Shown here piece after piece: positions 1 to 7,747 of a DNA stretch of 16,325 nt. The first letter of the stretch is position 1. Every line of letters begins with the position of its first letter. Under the pieces are notes generated by a model. The model did no database searches. It worked only from the letters and a program-made list of their open reading frames with translations, and was not told the DNA's origin. The position numbers and the translations under genes were made by a program. Source of the DNA: Methanobacteriota archaeon (GTDB lineage: Archaea > JACRDV01); contig JACRDV010000055.1 in NCBI GenBank assembly GCA_024860865.1, forward strand, positions 1-16,325, in the 5' to 3' direction.

Positions 1-1222
1 GAAGTTAATACTTATAATCGGAGATGGTATGTCCGACCGACCTGCCAAGGAGCTTGGCGGAAAAACACCCCTTCAAGTAGCTAATATACCAAATATGAAT
101 GAAGTTGCTCGCAAAGGGATTTGTGGTTTAATTGATCCAATTGCCCCTGGAATTCGCCCCGGCTCAGATGTTGCTCATTTGGCCTTGCTTGGCTATGATC
201 CTTTTAAGCTATACACGGGCAGGGGCCCATTCGAAGCAGCTGGAGTCGGAATCAATGTTTTACCAGGGGATATAGCTTTTAGATGTAATTTTGCAACAGT
301 TAATGAAGACTTAATTGTGATTGATAGAAGAGCAGGTCGCATTAGAGAAACTCAAGAGCTTGCTGAGGCATTAAATGAAATTGAAATTGAAAGCGCAAAT
401 GTTAGAATTGCTTTTAGAGCATCAACTAGCCATAGAGCTGCATTGTTATTGAAAGGAAACTTATCTGACAAAGTTTCAGATTCTGATCCAGGAGTGACCA
501 ACCAACCAATAAAAAAAGTCATTCCACTTGAAAAATCTAGAAAAGCAAAAAATACGGCTGAAGTTTTAAATGAGTTCACAAAAAAAGCTCATGAAATTCT
601 AAAGACGCATCCTGTCAATCTGGCTAGAGTGCAACAAGGGTTACCGCCTGCTAATGCTATTTTAGCAAGAGGAGCTGGAGTTGTTCCTCATCTCTTACCC
701 ATAACTCAAACATATAGAATATCTGCTGCTTGTATAGCTGCTACAGGGTTGGTTAAAGGAATTTGCAAAATGGCCGGCATGAAGATAATTCAAGCCCCTG
801 GTATGACTGGCGGAATTGATACCGATACTATATCTAAAGGTAAAGCTGCTTTAGGAGCAATAAAAGAAGATGACTTTGTTTTATTACACGTTAAAGGACC
901 GGATGAAGCTAGCCATGATGGGGATGCCGGAGGAAAAATAAAAATTATCGAGAGAATTGACCAAATGCTCGGGTTAATTTTAAATGAATTCAAAGATGGT
1001 TACACTGGAATAGTTTCAGATCATACAACTCCTCTGAGCGTGCGCAACCATACTGGAGATCCCGTTCCTCTTGCAATTTGCGGCGAAGGGATAAGAGTCG
1101 ATCATGTGCATGAATTCAACGAAGTTTCTGTTGCAAAAGGTGGATTACTTAGAATGCGCGGAATTTATTTGCTTCCAACTCTAATGGATCTATTAAGCAA
1201 AGCCAAAAAAATCGGTGCATAA
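1..1222 (+). CDS. apgM: 2,3-bisphosphoglycerate-independent phosphoglycerate mutase, archaeal type (5' edge cut)
   Basis: Interconverts 3- and 2-phosphoglycerate in glycolysis/gluconeogenesis; a cytosolic metalloenzyme of the alkaline phosphatase superfamily. The reading frame is open from base 2 and reads [14 protein letters not shown], the usual N-terminus of this family, so the ATG at 29 is internal. Base 1 is G and could be the last base of an xTG start codon, in which case only about two bases are missing. Visible motifs are the metal-binding GDGM, the RPGSDVAHL stretch with the likely nucleophilic Ser, the [10 protein letters not shown] metal site and SDHTTPL with further metal ligands near the C-terminus. 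Length (about 407 residues) is normal for the family. The stop lies two bases before glmM, so the two are probably co-transcribed. The family call is secure; the exact start lies outside the window. Confidence 0.93.
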   Translation, partial: KLILIIGDGMSDRPAKELGGKTPLQVANIPNMNEVARKGICGLIDPIAPGIRPGSDVAHLALLGYDPFKLYTGRGPFEAAGVGINVLPGDIAFRCNFATVNEDLIVIDRRAGRIRETQELAEALNEIEIESANVRIAFRASTSHRAALLLKGNLSDKVSDSDPGVTNQPIKKVIPLEKSRKAKNTAEVLNEFTKKAHEILKTHPVNLARVQQGLPPANAILARGAGVVPHLLPITQTYRISAACIAATGLVKGICKMAGMKIIQAPGMTGGIDTDTISKGKAALGAIKEDDFVLLHVKGPDEASHDGDAGGKIKIIERIDQMLGLILNEFKDGYTGIVSDHTTPLSVRNHTGDPVPLAICGEGIRVDHVHEFNEVSVAKGGLLRMRGIYLLPTLMDLLSKAKKIGA

Positions 1223-1224
1223 AA

Positions 1225-2592
1225 TTGGGAAAATTATTTGGAACTTCTGGCATTAGAGCAGTTATAAATGAACAATTAACTCCAGATTTAGCCATTAAAG
1301 CAGGACTAGCGCTCGGAACTTATCTTGAAAATAAGGGGAAGGTAATTATTGGAAGAGATACAAGAACCTCTGGCGAAATGCTGGAACATGCCGTAAGCTC
1401 AGGGTTGCTAGCAGCAGGCTGTGATGTCCTTAAAATTGGAGTTGCTCCAACCCCTACAACTAGTTTTTCAACAAAGTACTTCCAAGCAAGTGCTGGTGTT
1501 ATAATAACTGCTTCTCATAATCCTCCTGAGTATAATGGAATAAAATTTTTTAATAATACAACAATTGCATTTACTCCGGAACAGGAAGAAAAAATTGAAC
1601 CGATTATCTTGAAGGAAAGGTATAAGCTAGCTGAATGGGATAAAGTTGGAAAGGCTAAAACAATAGATACGGCAATTGAAGCCCACATTAAAACAATACT
1701 ATCCCACATAAAAGCATGTAATGGGTTAGAAATCGTTGTAGATTGCGGCAATGGGGCAACTTCTCTATTGACTCCTTTTTTATTGAAAGATTTGGGATGC
1801 AAGGTTATCGCTCTAAATGCACAGCCGGATGGATTTTTTCCAGGTCGTTCCCCTGAACCAATCCCTGAAAATCTCCAAAATTTAATTGATGTTATAAAGG
1901 CAACCAATGCTGACCTTGGAATTGCTCATGATGGCGATGGGGATCGAATAGTTGTTATTGATGAAAGAGGAAATTTTGTTTCACCAGATAGGCTATTTGC
2001 ATTAATTGCTTCAAATGTTATTAAAGAAAACAAAGGCGGCACTATTGTCACAACAGTTGATGCTTCAATGTGCATTGATGAAGCTGTAAATAAAGTTGGC
2101 GGAAAAATTATCAAAACTAAAGTTGGAGATACTGCTGTAGCTCTCTCAGTTTGTAAATATAATGGTATCCTTGGCGGGGAGCCAAGCGGAACTTTCATTA
2201 TCCCGGAAATTAACCTGTGCCCAGATGCCCCTCTTGCGGCAGCAAAGATAATCGAACTTCTTTGCAAAACTAAGGCGAAAATTTCTGATTTATTAAAAGG
2301 AATTCCTGAGTATCCGATTTTAAGGTCAAAAATAAGTTGTCCTCAACATATTAAAGAGCGAATTATGAATAAATTAAAAACAACAATCAACAAGGTTTTT
2401 CCAAACGCTCAAATAGAAGAAATCGATGGATTAAGATTAAATCTTAAAGATAGTTGGATAATAGTTCGGCCTTCGGGTACTGAATCTGTCATTCGTTTGG
2501 CTGCTGAAGCCCAAAGAAAAAAAGAAGCTGAAGAATTGATGTCAAAAGTTTCTGAATTAGTCAAAAAAGAGATCCAAATGGGGTCGAAGTGA
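1225..2592 (+). CDS. glmM: Phosphoglucosamine mutase / phosphohexomutase
   Basis: Predicted to convert glucosamine-6-phosphate to glucosamine-1-phosphate for UDP-GlcNAc synthesis. It is a four-domain alpha-D-phosphohexomutase of 455 residues, a usual length. Visible are GTSGIRA near the N-terminus, the phosphoserine loop TASHNP (Ser97), the Mg-binding DGDGDR (236-241), the sugar-binding GGEPSG (317-322) and the C-terminal phosphate-binding RPSGTE (415-420). The start is TTG at 1225: GGTG at 1214-1217 sits 7 bases upstream, and the protein then begins MGKLFGTSGIRA as expected. Its last four bases overlap glmU (GTGA, 2589-2592), which suggests translational coupling. Archaeal members can be broad (glucose, mannose or glucosamine phosphates). 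The glmU neighbour favours glucosamine-1-phosphate, but this is inference. Confidence 0.9.
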   Translation: MGKLFGTSGIRAVINEQLTPDLAIKAGLALGTYLENKGKVIIGRDTRTSGEMLEHAVSSGLLAAGCDVLKIGVAPTPTTSFSTKYFQASAGVIITASHNPPEYNGIKFFNNTTIAFTPEQEEKIEPIILKERYKLAEWDKVGKAKTIDTAIEAHIKTILSHIKACNGLEIVVDCGNGATSLLTPFLLKDLGCKVIALNAQPDGFFPGRSPEPIPENLQNLIDVIKATNADLGIAHDGDGDRIVVIDERGNFVSPDRLFALIASNVIKENKGGTIVTTVDASMCIDEAVNKVGGKIIKTKVGDTAVALSVCKYNGILGGEPSGTFIIPEINLCPDAPLAAAKIIELLCKTKAKISDLLKGIPEYPILRSKISCPQHIKERIMNKLKTTINKVFPNAQIEEIDGLRLNLKDSWIIVRPSGTESVIRLAAEAQRKKEAEELMSKVSELVKKEIQMGSK

Positions 2593-3854
2593 AAGCAGTA
2601 ATCCTAGCGGCTGGTAAAGGCACGCGAATGCAACCTTTAACCAATACACGAGCAAAGTTAATGTTGCCGATTGCTAATAAGCCAGTGATCGAGCACGTAA
2701 TTAGAGCGGTAATTAATGCTGATCTACGGGATATCTTTTTAGTAGTTGGATACCGAAAAGAACAAATTATCGAGTATCTCAAAAATCGAAAACTCCCAGC
2801 TCAAATTAGCTTTATTGAACAAGAGCAACAACTTGGAACTGCACATGCAGTTAGTATAGTGAAAAACAAGGTTAAAGATGAGCCGTTTGTCGTAATTAAT
2901 GGAGATATCTTAGTTAAACCAAGTATAATTATTCAAGCAGTTAAAACCCACCAAGAAAAAAAAGCCTCTGCAACTTTAACACTCGTTGAAGTAGAAGATC
3001 CTTCATCATACGGAGTAGTTAAAATCGAGCAAGATGGGGAAATTAAAAAAATTGTTGAAAAACCAAAAGCAAGCGAAGCTCCAAGCAATTTTGCAAACGC
3101 TGGCCTTTATGTCTTTAGTTCAGATATCTTCGATGCTATAGAAAAAACTACAAAATCAACTCGCGGTGAGCTAGAAATAACTGCTTCTATTCAAAACTTA
3201 ATCAACTGGAAAAAACGAGTTTACGGCTTATTTTCAAAGGATTATTGGATGGAGATAAGCAAACCTTGGGATTTGCTCAGAGCAAATCAAGTGGTGCTCA
3301 AAAAGATTGAATCGCAAATCCTAGGAAATATTGAAGAGAGAGCGACTTTAAAAGGTCCAGTCCAAGTTGGCGATGGAACAACAATTAGAAATGGAGCTTA
3401 CACCCAAGGTCCAGTGGTTATCGGGGAGAATTGCGATATTGGTCCTAATTGTTATATCAGGCCATATACTAGCATTGGCAATAAGGTTCGAATTGGGAAT
3501 GCCGTTGAAGTGAAAAACTCAATAATAATGGATTATGCTCACATTGGACATCTATCATACATCGGTGATTCCATAATAGGAGAAAAGTGTAATTTTGGGG
3601 CTGGAACAAAAATTGCAAACCTTCGTTTTGATGAAGGACCCATTCAAGTTAAAATAAAAGAGCAATTAGAAAACAGTAAGCTCAGAAAATTCGGAGCAAT
3701 AATCGGAGATAACGTTAAAACGGGAATTGGTGTTTTAATCAATCCAGGTATTAAAATAGGTTCAAATGCAAGAATTGGACCTGGAATCGTTGTTTATGAA
3801 GATGTAGAACCTGGGGCATTATTGCTTCTAGACCAAAAAATTATAAAAAAATAA
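2589..3854 (+). CDS. glmU: Bifunctional sugar-1-phosphate nucleotidylyltransferase / acetyltransferase (GlmU-type)
   Basis: Predicted to acetylate glucosamine-1-phosphate and transfer UMP to make UDP-GlcNAc, the donor for glycoproteins and glycolipids. Residues 1 to about 230 form a Rossmann-like nucleotidyltransferase domain with the signature LAAGKGTRM (6-14), a downstream INGDILV metal/nucleotide site and the VEKP motif. From about residue 250 to the end, hexapeptide-type repeats (GPVQVGDGTTI, GPVVIGENCDIG, GAIIGDNVKTG) indicate a left-handed beta-helix acyltransferase domain. The length of 421 residues resembles archaeal enzymes of the Sulfurisphaera ST0452 type. The start is GTG 2589, overlapping the glmM stop, with GGGGT just upstream. 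Archaeal relatives can use TTP/dTTP and several sugars, so substrate specificity is not settled by sequence. Confidence 0.9.
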   Translation: MKAVILAAGKGTRMQPLTNTRAKLMLPIANKPVIEHVIRAVINADLRDIFLVVGYRKEQIIEYLKNRKLPAQISFIEQEQQLGTAHAVSIVKNKVKDEPFVVINGDILVKPSIIIQAVKTHQEKKASATLTLVEVEDPSSYGVVKIEQDGEIKKIVEKPKASEAPSNFANAGLYVFSSDIFDAIEKTTKSTRGELEITASIQNLINWKKRVYGLFSKDYWMEISKPWDLLRANQVVLKKIESQILGNIEERATLKGPVQVGDGTTIRNGAYTQGPVVIGENCDIGPNCYIRPYTSIGNKVRIGNAVEVKNSIIMDYAHIGHLSYIGDSIIGEKCNFGAGTKIANLRFDEGPIQVKIKEQLENSKLRKFGAIIGDNVKTGIGVLINPGIKIGSNARIGPGIVVYEDVEPGALLLLDQKIIKK

Positions 3855-3925
3855 TTTAAAAAAATTTCATTTGAAAGATTTGCATCGAATTCAAAAATAT
3901 CATTTTTATAATTATTTTGCAATTT

Positions 3926-4014
3926 TATTTATAAATACCAGTATTATAACTCAGCATAAAATATTTAAATTCGAAATAATTCGAAATTATTATTCACTGA
4001 TGCGGTGAGTCACT
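3926..4014 (+). promoter_or_regulatory. Promoter and leader of the DUF2095 gene
   Basis: The gap of 160 bases after glmU is very AT-rich. Two archaeal TATA-like boxes are visible: TTTATAAATA at 3928-3937 and ATATTTAAA at 3961-3969. Initiation about 25 bases beyond the second would fall near 3990-3995 and give a short leader. Between box and leader are two TTCGAA palindromes (3970-3975 and 3980-3985) exactly 10 bases apart. The leader ends with GGTGA (4004-4008), a good SD match, six bases before an ATA codon at 4015. TCAC at 3994-3997 could pair with GTGA at 4005-4008. Confidence 0.5.
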
Positions 4015-4347
4015 ATAAAAGAGAGGATAAGAAAGCGATTTCCAGCTTTGATGAAGGAGCTTAAAGAACATGAAGTTGTTAAGATAGACTCCGTTAGAAC
4101 AGATGCCAATGAAGGAGAAAGTGCTGCTCAGAAAGACCTTTCAGGGTACGTCCCCGGAGTTATTGATTATCTTAGAAGGTGCGAGACTGATGAAGAGGCC
4201 CTTCAAATAATTGGTTACCTAGAGGAGAAAGGGGAAATTTCGAACGATTATGCAAAGAGATTGCGCTCACAGCTAATACAAAAAGGCGTGCGCAGTTTTG
4301 GTCCAAAAAAGGCTCATGGTCACTATGAGAAGTATGGAGGGCGCTAA
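4015..4347 (+). CDS. DUF2095 family protein, probable ATA start
   Basis: Small conserved archaeal protein of unknown function (DUF2095). Recognised by the GYxPxVIDYLRRC segment, EEALQIIGYLEEKGEIS and the C-terminal LRSQLIQKGVRSFGPKK. It is soluble and highly charged, with no membrane segment. The first ordinary start codons in frame are TTG 4048 and ATG 4051, but neither has an SD at normal distance, and the codons just before them encode KRFPAL, which leads into MKEL as in the family's usual N-terminus. The frame is open back to a TGA at 4006-4008, and the only well-placed start is ATA 4015, six bases after GGTGA. That start gives 110 residues. If ATA is not used, the protein is 99 or 98 residues from 4048 or 4051. 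It has its own promoter and a T-rich terminator, so it looks monocistronic. Confidence 0.75.
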   Translation: MKERIRKRFPALMKELKEHEVVKIDSVRTDANEGESAAQKDLSGYVPGVIDYLRRCETDEEALQIIGYLEEKGEISNDYAKRLRSQLIQKGVRSFGPKKAHGHYEKYGGR

Positions 4348-4360
4348 TTAAAGCCCCACT

Positions 4361-4382
4361 CTTTTATTTTCTTTAAGTTTTT
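4361..4382 (+). terminator. T-rich archaeal terminator after DUF2095 gene
   Basis: A pyrimidine/T-rich stretch (CTTTTATTTTC followed by TTTAAGTTTTT) begins 13 bases after the DUF2095 stop. Archaeal termination mainly needs runs of T on the coding strand, so this is a plausible terminator. No stable hairpin is seen. Confidence 0.45.
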
Positions 4383-4407
4383 AAAATTGATTTAAACTAA
4401 TTCCGTA

Positions 4408-4455
4408 AGTTAGTCTTTATAACACCTAACTAGGATACCACTAAAATATTTAAAA
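4408..4455 (+). promoter_or_regulatory. Promoter region of the GTPase-serA run
   Basis: ATATTTAAA at 4446-4454 is a TATA-like box about 65-75 bases before the GTPase start, implying a leader of roughly 40 bases. Upstream, AGTTAG (4408-4413) and CTAACT (4426-4431) form a 6-base inverted repeat around CTTTATAAC, which could be a second TATA or an operator. No strong SD precedes the ATG at 4520; GAAGAAGG at 4502-4509 is only a loose match. Confidence 0.4.
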
Positions 4456-4519
4456 TAATACAAAATAGAATAATAGGCTAATATTTTGATATTTTTGCAC
4501 TGAAGAAGGCTGTTCTAAA

Positions 4520-5728
4520 ATGATTACAGGTTTGGTTGGAAAGACAAATGTAGGAAAGAGTTGTTTCTTTGCAGCAGCAACTCTAGTTGAGGTACCAATA
4601 AGCAATTATCCATTTACTACAATTGATCCAAACCGTGGAATAGCATTTGTCCAAGGCAAGTGCTTATGTAAAGAATTTAACGTAGAGTGCAATCCAAGAA
4701 ATTCGCAATGTAAAGATGGTTTAAGATTAATTCCAATTAACATCATAGACGTCGCAGGTTTAGTTCCTGGAGCTCACATGGGCAGGGGCTTAGGGAACAA
4801 GTTCTTAGATGACCTAAGACAAGCTGATGCATTCATCCATATAGTCGATGCTGCTGGAAGCACTGATGAAGAAGGTCGGCCCTGTAAGCCAGGCACTCGA
4901 GATCCAGTTGATGATGTGCGCTTTCTGGAAGTCGAACTAACTATGTGGATGTATGGAATAATTCGTAAGGATTGGGATAAACTAGCCCGCAGAATTGAGG
5001 GGGAGAAGTTGAACATATACCATGCTATTGCTGAGCGTCTAAGTGGTATTGGAGTTACTGAACTTGATGTGAAAAAAGCTATCGGACTGGTTGGATTAGA
5101 CATAGTTTATCCCTCTCGCTGGACTGATGAAGACCTCAAAAAGTTCGCCTCAGAGTTGCGAAGAATTAATAAACCAATGATTATCGCAGCTAATAAGGCT
5201 GATATTCCAATTGCAGAAGAAAACATAAAAAGACTAAAAGAAGAGTGCAAAGACTATATCATTGTTCCAACTTCCTCTGAAGCTGAATTATTGCTTCGTC
5301 GCGCAAATGAAAAGGGTTTAATTGAGTACACACCAGGTAATAAAGAGTTTAAAATAAATGACCTAAAGAAACTTGATCCCAAACAAATCAAGGCCTTAGA
5401 GCTTGTTCAGGGATTGATCCTAAATAAATGGGGATCTACTGGAGTTCAAGAGGCCATTGATAAAGCTGTGTTTGACCTGCTCAAACTAATAGTAATATAT
5501 CCAGTAGAAGATGAAAACAAATTAACAGATAAAGATGGGAACGTTTTGCCAGATGCGCTTCTCTTGCCACAAGGCTCAACTGCTAGAGATCTAGCTTATA
5601 AAATTCACACAGACTTAGGTGAAACATTTGTTAGAGCCATTGACTGCCGAACTAAACGACATATTAGTGCTGACTATCAGCTGAAAAATTATGATGTGAT
5701 TAAGATTATTGCAACAGCTGGGAAATAA
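4520..5728 (+). CDS. YchF/OBG-family GTP-binding protein with TGS domain
   Basis: Translation-factor class (TRAFAC) P-loop GTPase of 402 residues, the archaeal relative of YchF/OBG, expected to act with ribosomes in the cytosol; precise role unknown. Seen in order: Walker A GKTNVGKS (7-14), switch I around TTID (33-36), G3 DVAGL (77-81), G4 NKAD (225-228), a helical insert between about 130 and 200, and a C-terminal TGS-like domain (about 323-402). After the first strands, four cysteines (C48, C50, C57, C64) form a CxC-x6-C-x6-C cluster that could bind metal. I recall this cluster as common in archaeal members, but that is memory and not a search. The ATG at 4520 begins directly with MITGLVGK, so the start is firm. 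It ends one base before serA. Confidence 0.88.
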   Translation: MITGLVGKTNVGKSCFFAAATLVEVPISNYPFTTIDPNRGIAFVQGKCLCKEFNVECNPRNSQCKDGLRLIPINIIDVAGLVPGAHMGRGLGNKFLDDLRQADAFIHIVDAAGSTDEEGRPCKPGTRDPVDDVRFLEVELTMWMYGIIRKDWDKLARRIEGEKLNIYHAIAERLSGIGVTELDVKKAIGLVGLDIVYPSRWTDEDLKKFASELRRINKPMIIAANKADIPIAEENIKRLKEECKDYIIVPTSSEAELLLRRANEKGLIEYTPGNKEFKINDLKKLDPKQIKALELVQGLILNKWGSTGVQEAIDKAVFDLLKLIVIYPVEDENKLTDKDGNVLPDALLLPQGSTARDLAYKIHTDLGETFVRAIDCRTKRHISADYQLKNYDVIKIIATAGK

Positions 5729-5729
5729 A

Positions 5730-7313
5730 ATGGTAAAAATTCTAGTATGCGATCGTATCGATGAAGATGGGATTAAAACACTGAGAAGTATCGGTGAGAC
5801 AGAAGTAGCTATTGGTCTCCCAAAAGATGAATTATTAAAGAAAATTCAAAATGTTGATGCGGTAGTTGTTAGAAGTGCAACCAAAGTTACAGCTGATTTA
5901 ATTAATGCCGCTCAGAAATTGAAAGTAATCGCTAGAGCTGGAGTTGGTGTTGATAACATAGATGTCCCTGCTGCAACTAGAAAAGGTATTTTAGTCATAA
6001 ATGCCCCGGACTCTAGCTCAATTGCTGTAGCTGAGCATGTTATTGGTTTAATGCTTGCTTTAACTAGAAAAATAGCTATCTCAAATATGAGCTTAAAAAG
6101 CGGAAAGTGGGAGAAAGGTAAATTCTTGGGAGTTGAGCTCTCAGGAAAATTACTTGGTATTATTGGACTTGGCAGGATTGGCACTCAAGTTGCTCTTCGG
6201 GCAAAAGCACTTGGTCTGAGGGTTGCTGCATTCGACCCATATGTCACTGAAAAAGCTGCTGAAGAATTAGGCATTAAATTAGTTGATCTTGAGACATTGT
6301 TAAAGGAATCTGATATTATTACTATTCACGTTCCTCTTACTCCTGAAACTAAATATCTCATTGGGGAAAAACAGCTGAGCCTAATGAAGAGCAATGCATT
6401 TTTAATTAATACGTCTCGTGGCGGTGTAGTAAATGAAAAAGCATTGTGCATCGCTTTAAAAGGAAAGAAAATAGCTGGAGCTGCACTTGATGTTTTTGAA
6501 GCTGAACCCCCAATTGAGAACCCCTTGCTGGAACTAGAAAATGTCGTAGTTACGCCGCATATTGGAGGTTCAACAGAAGAAGCACAACGGAGCGCTGCCA
6601 TGGCTGTTGCAAGCGAAATAATAAATGTGCTCCAAGGCAAACCAGTTCGCAACGTTGTTAACATGCCAATTATAGATCCCGAAACACTGCGAAAATTAGA
6701 GCCTTTCTTACCGCTAGCTGAAAAATTAGGAAGATTTGCCACACAGCTAAGCGAAGGTAGGATAACTGAAGTTCACATCACTTATTGCGGAGAGTTAGTA
6801 AATATCGAGCAACTTAATTTGTTAACAAGTACTCTTCTAAAGGGTTTGTTGGATAGAATACTAACTCAACCAATAAATGTAATAAATGCGCCTTTTGTAG
6901 CGAAAAGCCGTGGAATCAAAGTTATTGAAAGCAAAACTGAAGTAGTTGACCATTTCCCAAATGAAGTTATTCTAAAAGTAAAGGCTGAGAAAACCGAGAT
7001 AGAAGTAAAAGGGACTTTACTTGGAAAAGAGCCTAGAGTAATAAGCATAGATGAGTATAAGATTGATTTGCCCTTAGATGGGCGAATTGTGCTAGTCAGT
7101 CATTTAGATCGACCTGGTATGATAGGAAAAATTGCATCAGTATTTGGAGAGCATAGTATCAATATTGCAACTATGCAAGTCGGTCGAAAAGAACCTGGTG
7201 GCATTCAATTAATGGTCTTAAAGATTGACCACCCGATGTCAGAACCGGCATTAAAAGCTTTGAAGCATGTAGATGGCATTAAAGATGTTGATGTAGCAGA
7301 GATGGAGGTATAA
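5730..7313 (+). CDS. serA: D-3-phosphoglycerate dehydrogenase
   Basis: Oxidises 3-phosphoglycerate to phosphohydroxypyruvate with NAD, the first step of serine synthesis. The 527-residue long form has all three parts: the catalytic/NAD-binding core with GLGRIG (146-151) and the active-site Arg230 (NTSR), Glu259 (EAEP) and His277 (HIGG); an intervening ASB domain (about 315-445); and a C-terminal ACT domain beginning IVLVSHLDRPGMIGKIA, the likely site of serine feedback. The ATG at 5730 is preferred over an upstream TTG at 5709, because GGGA lies six bases before it and MVKILVCD matches the family N-terminus. It starts one base after the GTPase stop. It is followed in the same frame by the CBS gene, whose SD (GGAGGT) lies within the last serA codons. 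Confidence 0.95.
   Translation: MVKILVCDRIDEDGIKTLRSIGETEVAIGLPKDELLKKIQNVDAVVVRSATKVTADLINAAQKLKVIARAGVGVDNIDVPAATRKGILVINAPDSSSIAVAEHVIGLMLALTRKIAISNMSLKSGKWEKGKFLGVELSGKLLGIIGLGRIGTQVALRAKALGLRVAAFDPYVTEKAAEELGIKLVDLETLLKESDIITIHVPLTPETKYLIGEKQLSLMKSNAFLINTSRGGVVNEKALCIALKGKKIAGAALDVFEAEPPIENPLLELENVVVTPHIGGSTEEAQRSAAMAVASEIINVLQGKPVRNVVNMPIIDPETLRKLEPFLPLAEKLGRFATQLSEGRITEVHITYCGELVNIEQLNLLTSTLLKGLLDRILTQPINVINAPFVAKSRGIKVIESKTEVVDHFPNEVILKVKAEKTEIEVKGTLLGKEPRVISIDEYKIDLPLDGRIVLVSHLDRPGMIGKIASVFGEHSINIATMQVGRKEPGGIQLMVLKIDHPMSEPALKALKHVDGIKDVDVAEMEV
7304..7309 (+). promoter_or_regulatory. Strong SD before a non-canonical start
   Basis: GGAGGT inside the end of serA is a full match to the archaeal SD core. 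Seven bases later comes ATT at 7317. The first ATG/GTG in the frame is 37 or more bases away, too far for this SD to serve, so the site decides in favour of ATT. Confidence 0.65.
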
Positions 7314-7316
7314 AAT

Positions 7317-7736
7317 ATTACCTGGCAGAAACTAAAAGTTCGCGATGTGATGACTCGTGGTGTTATCACCGTTCGACCAGAAACGCTTGTGATTGAAGCT
7401 GCTAATATAATGGCAAAAAGCAAAGTCTCAGGTTTATGTGTTGTCGATGAAATAGGTGAAGGCATTGGTACTATAACAGAGACAGACCTTGTGAATGCAC
7501 TAAGCCATAAAAAATCAGTCAAACACCTTAAAGTAGTGAATATAATGACAGAAACTGTATTAACAGTCAAACCAGAAATGACCCTACAGGAAGTAGTTAA
7601 AATAATGGAAAAGAAAGAAGTTGGTAGGTTATTTGTGCTCTCGCCCCGTGGTTTAGCTGTCCCTACATTAAAGCGACCAATTGGTGTTGTCAGCGCAAGC
7701 GATATCATTCGAGTCATAGCTGAAGAAAAGGTATAG
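7317..7736 (+). CDS. Paired CBS-domain protein, probable ATT start
   Basis: A protein of two CBS motifs forming one Bateman module, a type that senses adenine nucleotides or similar ligands; ligand and target unknown. CBS1 covers about residues 7-62 ([13 protein letters not shown] to GTITETDLV) and CBS2 about 70-136 ([10 protein letters not shown] to [11 protein letters not shown]). CBS2 carries a proline/basic insertion ([13 protein letters not shown]) before its last strand. It has no membrane segment or fused effector. The frame is closed by the serA stop at 7311, and GTG 7347/ATG 7350 would cut away KVRD, part of the first CBS motif. ATT 7317 sits seven bases after GGAGGT and gives 139 residues. 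Its neighbours are serA upstream and L15e downstream, so its partner could be either or none. Confidence 0.85.
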   Translation: MTWQKLKVRDVMTRGVITVRPETLVIEAANIMAKSKVSGLCVVDEIGEGIGTITETDLVNALSHKKSVKHLKVVNIMTETVLTVKPEMTLQEVVKIMEKKEVGRLFVLSPRGLAVPTLKRPIGVVSASDIIRVIAEEKV

Positions 7737-7747
7737 GAGGTACATCA

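Noticed and set aside
3855-4014. tRNA or other structured RNA in the glmU-DUF2095 gap
   Set aside because: No T-loop GTTCGAnTC or cloverleaf pattern is seen; the sequence is AT-rich promoter-like DNA.
5709-5729. Upstream TTG start for serA
   Set aside because: It would add seven residues overlapping the GTPase end and lacks the family N-terminus; ATG 5730 has an SD-like GGGA.
5912-6742. Minus-strand ORFs opposite serA and similar ones opposite other genes
   Set aside because: They run antisense to genes with clear family motifs, have hydrophobic or low-complexity translations typical of shadows, and no RBS or homology is evident.
7311-7349. serA-CBS fusion by stop-codon readthrough
   Set aside because: The two are in the same frame across one TAA, but the GGAGGT seven bases before ATT 7317 explains separate translation, and no readthrough signal is visible.
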